Source of the DNA: Hordeum vulgare subsp. vulgare
Lineage: Eukaryota > Streptophyta > Magnoliopsida > Poales > Poaceae
Direction: 5' to 3'
DNA length: 64,000 nucleotides
Assembly (NCBI RefSeq): GCF_904849725.1
Contig: NC_058518.1
Span: forward strand, 391,579,581 to 391,643,580
Shown here one piece after another: positions 21,281 to 33,369 of the stretch; the first letter of the stretch is position 1; every line of letters starts with the position of its first letter. The notes under the pieces were generated by a model. That model saw only the letters and a program-made list of their open reading frames with translations, did no database searches and was not told the origin of the DNA. The translations under genes and the position numbers were made by a program.

Positions 21281-24200
21281 TACTACTTCTCAAACAACAG
21301 CGCCAGAAATTGACACGTTGACAGAGATTGGGCTTGCGTTGGTGTCACGCCCAAGATGCGACCCTATCCTCAATTTGGCACGAAGGCCTCGTCAGGGATA
21401 GAAGCGCATCTCGTCGTGTCGCAAGAATGGATATCGTTACAAGTACATGTACTGAAAAGAAGAGATATATATAGAATTGGCTTACACTCGCCACAAGCTA
21501 CATCAGAGTCACATCAGTACATTACATAATCATCAAGAGTAAGAGCAGGGTCCGACTACGGACGAAAACAAACGAGAAAAGAAGAACGACGTCCATCCTT
21601 GCTATCCCAGGCTGCCGGCCTGGAACCCATCCTAGATCGATGAAGAAGAAGAAGAAGAAGCAACTCCAAATGATCAATCAACGCGCTCGCGTCAAATAAC
21701 CTTTACCTGTACCTGCAACTGGTGTTGTAGTAATCTGTGAGCCACAGGGGACTCAGCAATCTCATTTCCAAAGGTATCAAGACTAGCAAAGCTTAATGGG
21801 TGAGGTATGGTTAAGTGGTGAGGTTGCAACAGCGACTAAGCATATGATATGGTGGCTAACTTACGAGTACAAGAAATAAGAGGGGAAGATCTACGCATAA
21901 CGGACGTGTCTACCGATGATCCAATGAATGATCCTGAACACCTACCTACGTCAGACATAAGCCCACCGTGTCCTCGATCGGAGAAGGAACTCACGAAAGA
22001 GATAGTCACGGTTACGCACACAGTTGACAAGTTTTAATTAAGTTAACTTCAAGTTATCTAGAACCAGTGTTAAACAAAGCTTCCACATTGCCACATAACC
22101 GCGGGCACGGCTTTCCGAAAAGATTTAACCCTGCAGGGGTGCTCCAACTAGTCCATCACAAATTACCACAAGCCGCATAGAAATCCTCAATCACGAAGCT
22201 CGCGATCTCGTCGGATTCCCTAGTGGAAAACCTCAACTCTGAGATTACCCAAAGCATCACCGGAATCCCGATGCACAAGATATCTCGTCAAAGGTAAAAC
22301 TAATCCAGCAAGGCCACCCGGTGTGTCGACGAACCCGATAGGAGCCGCGTATCTCGTTCTCAGGACACACCGTCTATGCAAAGTGGACGGGAACCAAACC
22401 TCGAGTTGCCCCGTGGTGGCACCGCCGACTGCTAGGTGGGTGGACCAACACTCATGAGGAGCACTGGCCCGGGGGTTGATTAAATATCCTCGGGTTAATT
22501 ACTCCCTATGCAGTTCATTAGTGATTAGGCAAATGTAGTACCAAAGTTGGGCCTTGCCAGACCAGCTTTAATCTAAAACGAATTATCAAGGGGGTCCCCA
22601 TAACAACCCCGATCGTGTTAGGAGCGCTCGTTTACGGAACATAACACCGGTAGCTGAAAACTAAGGGGGCAAAGGTGGAACAAAACACCAGGCTAGAAAG
22701 GCTGAGCCTTCCACCTTTTACCAAGTATATAGGTGCATTAAATTAAATAGCATTAATATATGGTGATATGACAAGGGACCCATGTTATCACATGGAAGCA
22801 TCTGCACCTGCAACTAGCAACGCTTACGACAGGGTTAAGCAAGCAGTAACATAGCCAATCAGTGGTTTTCTAGGTGGAACAGGTTGAAGGTTTCATGGCA
22901 TTGTTGAGAGGCTGATAATTAACATGTGGTAGGCAACGAGACATAAACGATAGCAACGGTAAAACTAGCATGGCAATGATAGTAATGGTATCTGGGGAAA
23001 TGATCATCTTGCCTGAGATCCCGCTTGGAAGAAGAATGACTCCGTGAAGTCGGCGAACCAACGTAGTCGAACGGTTCCTCACATTCCGACACGCTTGCGG
23101 AACTCTATCGAGACGGAGAAAACCGGAAACAAACATCAACACATATATTCACCACAAGATGCAAGACACATATGATGCATGAACGGTCTAATGCAAGGCA
23201 TGACAATCACAACAATCAAACACTACACATTAAGTGAAGCTCGATATGCAACGGGTTGCATATCGACGAAACTCCACGATTAAGTATTTAAGTCACTCCC
23301 AATTATTTACACGGCTATATTAAATTGGTGTTAACATGGCAAGGGGTGAAGCGACGGTCCTACAAGGCAACCTAGTCGATTTAACTCGCGGAACATAGAA
23401 CGGAGCCACGACACAAGAACATGCAACACAAGATTATATGCCATGAATGCGTCATGCATGCGAGTTCAAACATCACGGGCAAGAAGAGAAAGAAACTTGT
23501 GTCGCCATGGCGAACGAAAGGGAACCATGGCGGCAAAACGGAAACGATGTCACGGCAACGTTCCGGTCCCGATAACTCGAGGATAAACCGGTGCCAACGT
23601 ATAGGAACGCGTGCGGGAACGGTAAATAAAGATGGGGTGATCCCGTATCTCGGGTTCCCATGTGTCGAGGGCTCGACGAAAAGGAAGACAACGTGCACGG
23701 GCAAACAACGGTGCATACATACGGTGCATACATGCATTCAACTCAAACAACTCATACGTTCGTACATCACTAGCACACGGTACACGACATGTCCCATCGG
23801 TATACCTTCGACGCGTGCGAATCGGAGGGGTTCGGTCGAAGCGGACGTCGTGGTCGTCGTGGAAGTAGTCGTACACGCGCCGGTAGTTGAAGTAGTGGCA
23901 CACGTTCTCGTCGACGGTAGTCGTTCTCTCGGCGTCGGCAGACGTCTTCGGCGTCGGTAGTCGATCACGTCTCCGTCGATGCTCGGGCGTCGGTAGTCGA
24001 TCACGGTAGGCGGGGATGGTCCGCGCGGCGACGCAAGCGGCAGCATCACGGCTAGCGTAAGCGGACAAACCGCAAGCCACTAGCTACCTAGACTAGCATC
24101 TAACAGCAAAAGCATCAGCTAGCAAAGCAGCAGCATCTACGGCAATAGCAATAGTATCCTGCCGCTACCTAGCACAGCAACTAGCAACTATCTAGCAGGC

Positions 24201-24506
24201 TAGCACGCAAACGGAGCAAGCAGCCAACATGCAAAAACGCAAGCAGCAGCTATGGCACAGCACACAACGGCAGCGGCGCAAGCAGGCAACGGCTCGACAG
24301 CAAGAGCAACAGCAACTGCGGCGGCATGCATCGGCCAGCAGCATCACAGCAACCAACAACTACAGGCAACGCGAGCATTCTACAGTGACAGCAACAGCAC
24401 GGCCGCTGCACAGCAACTCCAAGAAGCGGCAAAACGATCACCAAGCAGCAAAACATAGCAACAACGACAGGCAACACGGCGGCACAGCAACCTAGCAGCA
24501 GACAGG

Positions 24507-24998
24507 CTAGCGGCAACGGCCCGGCAACAGCGCAACAACACAGGGGGCCTCGAGAGGCGAGCACAGCGACGGGGAGGCGCGGGGCGAGGCATGCTCGAGG
24601 CGAGGGCCGGACGAGGCGGGCGCGGCGCGTTGGCGTGGCGGCGCAGCTCGGGGAGGCGCGCATGACGGGGCGGTGCACCGGCGACGGGGCCAGCTCGGGC
24701 AGGGGCAAGCCGGCGTCAGGGCGAGCACGGCGGGCGCGCATGCCTGCGCGGGAGGCCAGCATGGCGGCCAAGGGCGACGCGGAGAACTCGGAGGCGAGGG
24801 CGGCGCGCGGGACGGGCAGCACATCGGCTGACGCATGGCGGGGCGAGGTCGGCGGACGGGGCACCGGCTGCTGGGCGCGGCACGGGAGGCCAGGGAGGCC
24901 GGCGACCGGCGGAAGGCGAGGGCGAGGCGGTCGCGGGGAAGACGTGCAGCACGCGGGAGGAGGAGCAGGAGGCCAGCGACGGGGCTGCTCGAGGCCAT
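24507..24998 (-). other. GC-rich open frame in T1, doubtful coding
   Basis: A 163-codon frame starts in a good context (CTGCCATGGCC) with MASSSPVAGLLLLLPRAARL. The other frames over the same stretch are also open because the DNA is nearly free of A and T, so openness is weak evidence. It may be the transcribed leader of the LTR. T2 has ATGGCCTCCTCCTGG at the comparable place (44205). No domain recognised. Confidence 0.2.
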
Positions 24999-25099
24999 GG
25001 CAGTGCGGGATGAGGAGAGGATCGGGAGGAGAACTGGGGAGGGCGACGGCGCGAGGGGGGACAGGGGAGCAACGGGCTAGGTGAGGGAGGGAAAGCTGG

Positions 25100-25620
25100 G
25101 CCTTGGGCCGGCTGGCCTGGCCTGGCTCCTCCCCCATTTGGGTTTTTTTTTAAACTTGATTTTTTCCTCTATTTTTAAAGAAAAGGAAAAAAAATAGAAA
25201 CTCACAAGAAAAGGTTTTAACAGAAAAATGAAAATAAATAAAATGTCTTGTAACTACTTAAAAACATACCCCACTATAAGAAATAGTTTTGGGCATTTTT
25301 AAAAGAAATAAAATAAAACCTTTTGAAGAAATAAAATTAAAACCCGTTTACAAAAAAAATAAAAATCGAACCCCTTTGAAGAATTAAATAAAACCTCTTT
25401 ATTTAAAGAATAAAATAAAAGACTTTTAAAAAAGAAACTAAAATGGGACGGTTTTAAAATAAAACGAACGGAGAAATAAAATAAAAACCTAAGGGTTGCC
25501 CCCGCATTTTATAAAAGGGTTTTAAAAGAAGACGAATCTTTTGACGGGGTTAAAACGGAAACTTTAGCAAACCGCACAACAAATAAAAGAGAGGGAAGAG
25601 AAGGTTTAGGTCTGCGGTGC
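25100..25620. other. A/T-rich homopolymer region of T1
   Basis: Dense A-runs and AAATAAAA words, the opposite composition to the neighbouring GC-rich block. No gene seen. Confidence 0.5.
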
Positions 25621-26568
25621 AACGGGGTTTAGCGGTGGCCCTCAGGCACGCACTCTCATCATGCCTACAAACGACGCCACTCACGAAGCACTAACACCCA
25701 ACAACACGGAGCAACAGGAAACACCGACAAGACACGGTTGCCGTGATGCCATGCATGATGCGATGATGCATACTAAATGACGATGCAACAAACGAAAAAT
25801 ACCCACACGACGGAAACAGAAAGAAAGGGGGATCTTCGGGAATGTCGGCATCGGGCTGTCACAGTTGGTTTTTCCCTTGAAGAGGAAAGGGTGATGCAGC
25901 AAAGGAGCAGTAAGTATTTCCCTCAGTTTAAGAACCAAGGTATCGATCCAGAAGGAGGGTCTCGTCAAGTCCAGAGTACCTGCGCAAACACAAACAAGCT
26001 TGCACCCAACGCTTCAAAGGGGTTGGCAATCCCTTCAAGATTGTTTGCAAAGTGAAATCTGAAGGCGGAAAGTGCAATGAAGTAAAAAATGTAAGGCTAA
26101 AAATATGGTGTGGAGTAGACCCTGGGGGCCATAGTGTTCACTAGAGGCTTCTCTCAAAATAGCAAGTATTACGGTGGGTGAACAAATTACTGTAGAGTAA
26201 TTGATAGAACCGCGCAAAGTCATGACGATATCTAAGGCAATGATCTAGCATATAGGCATCACGTCCGAGACAAGTAGACCGATACTTTCTGCATCTACTA
26301 CTATTACTCCACACGTCGACCGCTATCCAACATGCATCTAGTGTGTTAAGTCTAAAAGAACAGAGTAACGCCTTAAGCAAGATGACATGATGTAGATGGA
26401 CAATCTCATATCTACGACAAAGCCCACCTTGTTACCCTTGATGGCAACTACACGATGTGTGCCTTGCTGCCCCTACTGTCACTGGGAAAGGTCACCACAC
26501 GGTAAGAACCCAAAACCAAGCACTTCTCCCATTGCAAGAATCATAGATCTAGTTGGCCAAACAAAACC

Positions 26569-27018
26569 CAAGACTGAAAACCATAGTTTCATCAAAACAA
26601 GCAACCAACTCAATAAAAACAGAATCTGTCAAAAACAGACCAGTCTGTAGCAATCTGTATACTTCGTATACTTATGGTACCTCATAAAATCTGAAACATT
26701 ACGAAGGTCTGGGGAAAAAGCATATCAATTAGCAGGAAAAAAGAATCAACTCAAAAGCTCTTTCTGAATAAAAAAGAAAAATCATCTCGTGAGCGAAAAG
26801 TTTCTGTCTTTTTCCAGCAGGATCAAACAACCATTACCAAGGCTAGTCATAAAGGTTTTGCTTGGCTCAAACACAAAAATAAACACAAAAAACACAATCA
26901 CAACAGAATTGTGAAAGTTTGGACGCAACAAAACAGAAAGAAAAAGATAAATTCATTGGGTTGCCTCCCAACAAGCGCTATTGTTTAACGCCCTTAGATA
27001 GGCATAGAAGCGATAGAA
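26569..27018 (-). other. 3' non-coding region of N3
   Basis: A-rich sequence following the protease frame, ending with GGTTGCCTCCCAACAAGCGC near 26958, a phrase I recall as common behind gypsy protease/pol ORFs in wheat. No frame. Confidence 0.5.
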
Positions 27019-27780
27019 TCACGTATCGTCGTCTTTGGTGCTCAAACCATAAGTAGCCCTCATCATGGATGTATAAGGCAATCTTATTTTCTTTCTAGGA
27101 AAGTGTTCCATGCCCTTCCTTAAAGGAAATTGAAATCTAATATTCCCTTCCTTCATATCGATGATAGCACCGATAGTCCTTAAGAAAGGTCTACCAAGAA
27201 TAATAGGGCATGTAGGATTGCAATCAATGTCAAACACAATGAAATCCACGGGTACATAGTTCCTATTTGCAACAATAAGAACATCATTGATCCTTCCCAT
27301 GGGTTTCTTGATAGCAGAATCAGCAAAATGCAAATTAAGAGAACACTCTTCAATCTCATTAAAACCCAGAATATCACATAAAGACTTTGGAATCGCAGAA
27401 ACACTAGCACCCAAATCACACAAAGCATTGCACTCATAGTTTTTGATTTTGATTTTGATGGTAGGTTCCCACTTATCTTGAAGCTTTCTAGGGATAGAGA
27501 CTTCCAATTCAAGTTTCTCTTCAAGAGCTTTTATCATAGCTTCGACGATATGATCGGTAAAGCCTTTGTTTTGGCTATAAGCGTGTGGAGAGTTCAACAT
27601 GGATTGCATCAAAGAAATGCATTCAATCAAGGAGCAACTATCATAATTGAATTCCTTGAAATCCATGCTAGTAAGCATCAAGGTAGGTGGACTTCGAATC
27701 ATTGGGGCACCTTTCAACCAAAGTGGATTCATATCCAGCCCCATAATCATTAGGTTTGACACAAGAAAACAAAGATTCAA
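27019..27780 (-). pseudogene. N3 retropepsin (aspartic protease) part
   Basis: A frame of about 250 residues in which the protease core lies in the second half: ALCDLGASVSAIPKSL around the catalytic Asp, then CPIILGRPFLRTIGAIID. It ends at KDDDT*. The frame is displaced from gag by a frameshift near 27785. In full Athila elements reverse transcriptase would follow; here only non-coding sequence does. The catalytic DLGAS is intact, unlike the DLGAG in N1 and P. Confidence 0.8.
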
Positions 27781-27786
27781 TGGGAG

Positions 27787-29040
27787 TCACACCAAGCACT
27801 TTAAGATCTTCGTGATTCTCATCACGAGAACACGTCTTTTGAGCCATTCATGTCTAGCACGAATTTGGGTGATTCTTTCTTGGCTCTCAATCATGGAAAC
27901 ACGCATAGCTTTCAAATGTTCATCCATGTTGATTTTGGGGGGAGCACATCTAACTTTCAAAGCATCAACATCACAAGAAATCCTATCAACGCTCTTAGCC
28001 AAATCGTCAATTTTGAGTAGTTTTTCCTCTATGGACGCATAGAAAATCTTTTGAGAGTTGATGAACTCTTTGATATTACTCTCTAGATCAGAGGGTAATA
28101 TATTGTAATTTCCATGAGTGTTGTTGTAGGAGTTGCCAAAATTATTAGAGGAGTTACTAGGAAAAGGCCTAGGAACATAGTTTCCTCTAAAAGCGTTGTT
28201 GTTGCCAAAGTTATTCCTACCAACAAAATTAACGTCCAAGCTAGTGTTGCTACTCTCAATCAAAGAAGACAAAGGCAAACCATTAGGGTCCAAAGGAGCA
28301 CTTCTACTAGCAACCAAATTCATTAACTCATCCATCTTAGCACTCAACGAGTTAATTTCTTCTATAGCGTGTACCTCCTTACTAGTAGGTGACCTTTGAG
28401 TGTGCCACTGATAGTAGTTCGTCATGATGTTGTCTAAGAGCTTTGTGGCTTCTCCTAACGTGATTTCCATGAACGTTCCACCTGAGGCGGAGTCCAAGAT
28501 ATTTCTAGAAGCGAAATTCAAGCCAGCGTAAAAGATTTGAATAATCATCCAAAGGCTCAAGCCATGAGCGGGACAATTTCTAATCATTAATTTCATTCTC
28601 TCCCAAGCTTGTGCAACATGCTCATGATCAAGTTGCTTGAAATTCATGATATCATTACGGAGAGAGATGATCTTAGCCGGCGGAATATACTTGGATATAT
28701 AAGCATCTTTGCACTTATCCTAAGAATCGATACTATTTTTGGGCAAAGAAGTAAACCAAGTTTTTGCGCGATCTCGCAACGAGAAAGGAAAAGGCTTCAA
28801 TTTAATCACATCATTATCCACATCTTTTTTCTTTTGCATATCGCAAAGCTCAATGAAATTATTGAGATGGGATGCGGCATCTTCACTAGGAAGGCCAGAG
28901 AATTGCTCTTTCATAACAAGATTCAGCAAAGCGGCATTGATTTCGTATGACTCCGCACTAGTGGCGGGAGCAATCGGAGTACTAATAAAATCATTATTAT
29001 TAGTTTTCGAGAAGTCACAAAGTTTGGTGTTTTCGTTCAT
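27787..29040 (-). pseudogene. N3 gag, interrupted
   Basis: The likely start is the ATG at 29040 (MNENTKLCDFSKTNNNDF). The gag core follows: LKPFPFSLRDRAKTWFTSLP, then a TAG stop near 28720 (a Trp codon is expected there), then QAWERMKLMIRNCPAHGL, the asparagine-rich NNFGNNN and NSSNNFGNSYNN segment, and a helical tail. The frame runs on to KCLV and is lost near 27787 by a frameshift into the protease. Structural particle protein of the element, now non-functional. Confidence 0.8.
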
Positions 29041-29232
29041 GATGACTTCAGCAAGAAAGCAAGCACACGAGCAAACAAAAAGCGGGCGAGAAAAAGGGTG
29101 AACGAAAAGGCGAACGAAAAAGGCAAATTGGTGAAGTGGGGGAGAGGAAAACGAGAGGCAACTGGCAAACAAAGTAAATGCAAGAGATGAGTTTGCGACA
29201 CTTACTTGGATGAGTTCTTGACTTGATCTTCC

Positions 29233-29250
29233 TCCCCGGCAACGGCGCCA
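29233..29250 (-). other. N3 primer-binding site (tRNA-Asp)
   Basis: Reverse strand TGGCGCCGTTGCCGGGGA, 10 bases after the LTR end GAAGTAGCA at 29261. Confidence 0.9.
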
Positions 29251-29260
29251 GAAATCCTTC

Positions 29261-30795
29261 TGCTACTTCTCAAACAACAGCGCCAGAAATTGACACGTTG
29301 ACGGAGATTGGGCTTGCGTTGGTTTTTCCTTTGAAGAGGAAAGGGTGATGCAGCACAGGAGCAATAAGTATTTCCCTCAGTTTGAGAACCAAGGTATGGA
29401 TCCAGAAGGAGGGTCTCGTCAAGTCCAGAGTACCTGCGCAAACACAAACAAGCTTGCACCCAATGCTTCAAAGGGGTTGTCAATCCCTTCAAGATTGTTT
29501 GCAAAGTGAGATCAGAAGGCGGAAAGTGCAACGAAGTAAAAAGTGTAAGGCTGAAAATATGGTGTGAGTAGACCCTGGGGCCATAGTGTTCACTAGAGGC
29601 TTCTCTCAAAATAGCAAGTATTACGGTGGGTGAACAAATTACTGTCGAGCAATTGATAGAACCGCGCAAAGTCATGACGATATCTAAGGCAATAATCTAG
29701 CATATAGGCATCACGTCCGAGACAAGTAGACCGATACTTTCTGCATCTACTAATATTACTCCACACATCGACCGCTATCCAGCATGCATCTAGTGTATTG
29801 AGTTCATGACGAACAGAGTAACGCTTTAAGCAAGACGACATGATGTAGAGGGATAATCTCAAACCAATGATGAAAACCCCATCTTTTTACCCTTGATGGC
29901 AACAACACGATACGTACCTCGCTACCCCTTCTGACACTGGGTGAGGTCACCGCATGGTATCAACCCAAAACCAAGAACTTCTCCCATTGCAAGAATCATA
30001 GATCTAGTTGGCAAAACAAAACCCACAACTCGAAGAGAATTACAAAGATATGAAATCATGCATAAGAGAGATCAGAAGAAACTCAAATAAGATTCATAGA
30101 TAATCTGATCATAAATCCACAATTCATCGGATCTCGACAAACACGCCGCAAAAGAAGATTACATCGGATAGATCTCCATGAAGATCATGGAGAACTTTGT
30201 ATTGAAGATCCAAGAGAGAGAAGAAGCCATCTAGTTACTAGCTATGGACCCGTAGATCTATGGTGAACTACTCACGCATCATCGGAGAGGTGATGGTGTT
30301 GATGAAGAAGCCTTCCGTGTCTGAATCCCCCCTCCGGCAGGGCACCAGGACGTGCCCCAGATGGGATCTTGCGGAGACAGAAGTTTGCGGCGGCGGAAAA
30401 GTGATTGCGATCGTCCTCTGATTTTTTTGGGAATATTTGGGAATTTATAGGCGCAAGATCTAGGTCAGGGGGCCCACAAGCCTGCATGGCGCACCCCCCT
30501 CGCCGCGGGGTGGGGGCTTGTGGGGCCCCTAGTGCTCCTCTGGCTTGGCCCCCAAGTCCTCCGATCTTCTTCCGTTCGAGAAAAAAATCTTTTTGGGGAT
30601 TTTTTTCCGTTTGGACTCCGTTTCAAAATCTCCTCCGAAAGGGGTCAAAAACATGGAAAAAACAGGAACTGGCACTTGGAATTGAATTAATAAGTTAGTC
30701 CGAGAAAATAAATAAAAGGCATGCAAAACATCGAAAGTTTGACAAGATAATAGCATGAAACCATCAAAAATTATAGATACGTTGGAGACGTATCA
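29261..30795 (-). repeat. N3 right (5') LTR
   Basis: 1535 bp, TGATACGTCTCCAACG...GAAGTAGCA in element orientation. Close to its 3' end it contains TTTCTGGCGCTGTTG, a degenerate copy of the primer-site region, followed by a further 20 bases before the LTR ends. The left LTR ends at the same place, which confirms that the primer-like copy is inside the LTR. Confidence 0.85.
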
Positions 30796-31302
30796 AGCGG
30801 CGCGCGCCTCTGACTCCGGTGTGCGTGTCTGGGACGGCGCGGCGAGCACAAGCACCCATCGCTGCCCACGTGACGAAGCAAAACCTGGCGGGGCTAGGGA
30901 ATGGCACAGAGAAGGCGCGGATTGTGCAGGCCACCTGTCGGAGGTACACACGGACTAGGAGTGGCCAGCGCTGACATCTGAGCTGCGTCGAAGGGGAAGC
31001 ACTGAGGTTGCCGATCCGGAGCTGCCCCGATCTCCACGTTGGACCACTCCAAGGCGTTGTGGAGGGCAAGCTCATACTCCGGATCCAGCTCGTCGTCGGA
31101 GCGGCTGCCGGAGCTCGACATTTCGCCACATTCGATCGGATTAGGTGCGAGGAGAGGAGAGGACGAGCGAGTGAGCTAGGGTTTTAGAGCGATGAGAAAT
31201 ACACCTCCCCATATCCGTCCTATATTTGGATGCCACTCAATCCGGATGTTTGAAACCCGTTTAGAACGTTCGTCTAGCTGGGTCATTTTTTAATGATCAG
31301 AC
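30796..31302 (-). pseudogene. Right half of the non-autonomous DNA element split by N3
   Basis: On the reverse strand an ATG at 31121 starts MSSSGSRSDDELDPEYELAL, an acidic N-terminus. The frame breaks further on and re-enters the frame that crosses into 21280 as ...ESEARAA and then REWHRQ, which is open across the empty site. Upstream of the ATG the sequence GCTAGGGTTTTAGAGC and the CGAACGTTC-like words resemble the 5' end of this repeat. The right terminus is lost at the junction with the copia fragment (31303). Confidence 0.5.
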
Positions 31303-33369
31303 ATTTTGGGGATACGCATTAGAAACTGCAGCATTCACTTTAAATAGGGCACCTTCTAAATCCGTTGAGACGACACCGTATGAACTATGGTTTGGCAAGA
31401 AACCTAAGTTGTCGTTTCTTAAAGTTTGGGGCTGCGATGCTTATGTGAAGAAACTTCAACCAGAAAAGCTCGAACCCAAAGCGGAGAAATGTGTATTCAT
31501 AAGATACCCTAAGGAAACTATTAGGTATACCTTCTATCGTACATCCGAAGGTAAAACCTTTGTTGCCAAGAACGGATCCTTTCTAGAGAAAGAGTTTCTC
31601 TCGAAAGAAGTAAGTGGGAGGAAGGTAGAACTTGATGAGGTAATTACACCCCCTCTCGAACAGGATAGTAGCGCAGCGCGGGAAGTTGTTCCTGTGGCGC
31701 CTACACCAACTGAAGAGGAAGTTAATGATAATGATCATGAAGCTTCGGATCAAGTTACTACTGAACCGCGAAGGTCCACGAGGGCACGCTCCGCACCAGA
31801 GTGGTACGGCAACCCTGTGATGGAAATCATGTTGTTAGACAACGGTGAACCTTTGAACTATGAAGAAGCGATGGCGGGCCTGGGTTCCAACAAATGGCTT
31901 GAAGCTATGAAATCCGAGATAGGATCCATGTATGAGAACAAAGTATGGACTTTGGTGGACTTGCCCGATGACCGGCGAGCCATAGAAAATAAATGGATCT
32001 TCAAGAAGAAGACTGATGCAGACGGTAATGTAACCATTTATAAAGCTCGACTTGTCGCAAAGGGTTTTTGACAAATTCAAGGAGTTTACTACGAAGAGAC
32101 TTTCTCTCCCGTAGCGAAGCTAAAATCGGTCCGAATCATGTTAACGATTGCCGCCTTTTATGATTATGAAATTTGGCAAATGGACGTCAAAACATCGTTC
32201 CTTAACGGGAACCTTAAGGAAGAGTTGTATATGATGCAACCAGAAGGTTTTGTTGACCCTAAGGATGCTAACAAAGTGTGCAAGCTCCAGCACTCCATCT
32301 ATGGGCTGGTGCAAGCATCTCGGAGTTGGAACATTCGCTTTAATGAGGTGATTAAAGCGTTTGGGTTCATACAGGTTTATGGAGAAGCATGTGTGTACAA
32401 GAGCATAAAGGCCTATTTGAACAAGAGTTTTTCAATGAAGGACCTTGGAGAAGCTGCATACATATTAGGCATCAAGATCTATAGAGATAGATCGAGACGC
32501 CTCATAGGTCTTTCGCAAAGTACATACCTTGACAAGATATTGAAGAAGTTCTATATGGAAAACTCAAAGAAAGGGTTCTTGCCAGTTTTGCAAGGTATGA
32601 GATTGAGTAAGACTCAGTCGCCGACCACGGCAGCAGATAGAGAGAAGATGAGTTATGTCCCCTACGCTTCAGCCGTAGGCTCTCTAATGTATGTCATGTT
32701 GTGTACCAGACCTGATATAAACCTTGCCATAAGTTTGGTAGGGAGGTACCAAAGTGATCCCGATATGGAACACTGGACAGCGGTCAAGAATATCCTTAAG
32801 TACCTGAAAAGGACTAAGGAAATGTTTCTCGTTTATGGAGGTGACGAAGAGCTCGTCGTAAAGGGTTACATCGACACTAGCTTCGACACAGATCCGGATG
32901 ACTCTAAGTCACAGACCGGATACGTATATGTTTTGAATGGTGGGGCAGTGAGCTGGTGCAGCAGCAAGCAAGAAGTCGTGGCAGCGTCTACATGTGAAGC
33001 GGAGTACATAGCTGCTTCAGAAGCGGCTCATGAAGGAATTTGGATGAAGGAGCTCATCACCGACCTTGGAGTGGTTCCAAGCGCGTCGGGTCCAATGACA
33101 CTCTTCTGTGATAACACTGGTGCCATTGCCATTGCCAAGGAGCCCAGGTTTCACCGGAAGACGAAGCACACCAAACGCCGCTACAACTCCATCCAGGACC
33201 ATGTCCAGAGTGGAGTAATAGATATTTGTAAAGTACACGCGGATCTGAATATTGCAGACCCGTTGACTAAACCTCTTCCACGAGCAAAACATGATCAACA
33301 CCATAATGCTATGGGTGTTCGATACATCACAATGTAACTAGATTATTGACTCTAGTGCAAGTGGGAGAC
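31303..33369 (+). pseudogene. BARE1/Angela-type copia pol, 3' part, broken
   Basis: The frame starts abruptly inside the C-terminal part of integrase (WGYALETAAFTLN near 31304) and runs through the linker into reverse transcriptase (KWLEAMKSEI, NKWIFKKK, WQMDVKTSFLNG) and RNase H (STCEAEYIAASEA, CDNTGAIAIAKEP, KHTKRRYNSI) to the stop after GVRYITM. Breaks: TGA at 32069-32071 (CGA in related copies as I recall them) and an in-frame deletion at about 32403 between EACVYKSI and AYLNKSFSMKDLGEAAYI that removes the YVDD catalytic segment. Gag, protease, most of integrase and the 5' LTR are missing. It could not be active. Confidence 0.9.

Larger units (their letters stand above)
21343..25863 (-). 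mobile_element. T1: 4.5 kb solo LTR of a long-LTR retrotransposon (Sukkula/Erika-like)
   Basis: Inserted in the N3 LTR with a perfect 5-bp duplication GTTGG (21338-21342, 25864-25868). Ends TGTCACGCCC and GGGCTGTCACA are mutually inverted, so in element orientation it runs TGTGACAGCCC...GGGCGTGACA. No primer site, polypurine tract or internal domain is present, which makes it a solo LTR of unusual length. Its 3' half is related to that of T2. It contains a (GAA)n tract at 21642-21660, a CAG/GCA-rich tract near 24090-24500 and a GC-rich segment at 24540-25080. Family name is a guess from LTR length. Confidence 0.75.
21281..26568 (-). repeat. N3 left (3') LTR, truncated and split by T1
   Basis: 21281-21342 plus 25869-26568 match the right LTR 29261-29990 closely up to the phrase CATAGATCTAGTTGGC. 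Beyond 26568 the match stops, so about 800 bases of the 5' part of this LTR and the polypurine tract are deleted. T1 (21343-25863) lies inside it. Confidence 0.8.
21281..30795 (-). mobile_element. N3: Athila/Sabrina-like gypsy element, internally deleted
   Basis: Reverse orientation. Right end TGATACGTCTCCAACG at 30795, left end TACTACTTCTC at 21281 (TGCTACTTCTC in the internal copy at 29261, so one base has changed). Flanks GGCGG (21276-21280) and AGCGG (30796-30800) form a 5-bp target duplication with one mismatch. Internal: tRNA-Asp primer site 29233-29250, gag 27787-29040, protease 27019-27780, then 3' non-coding sequence. The left LTR is split by T1 and has lost its 5' half. No reverse transcriptase or integrase is present. 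Confidence 0.85.

Noticed and set aside
23381..24080. Overlapping frames on both strands in T1 (23421-23960 forward, 23550-24080 reverse)
   Set aside because: No domain, mutual overlap and CG-rich repeats (GTCGTCG type); most likely non-coding LTR sequence.
24250..25137. Long open frames on both strands in the GC-rich part of T1
   Set aside because: All six frames are open over several hundred bases because stop codons are rare at this composition; residues are mainly Arg, Ala, Pro and Gly and no domain is seen.
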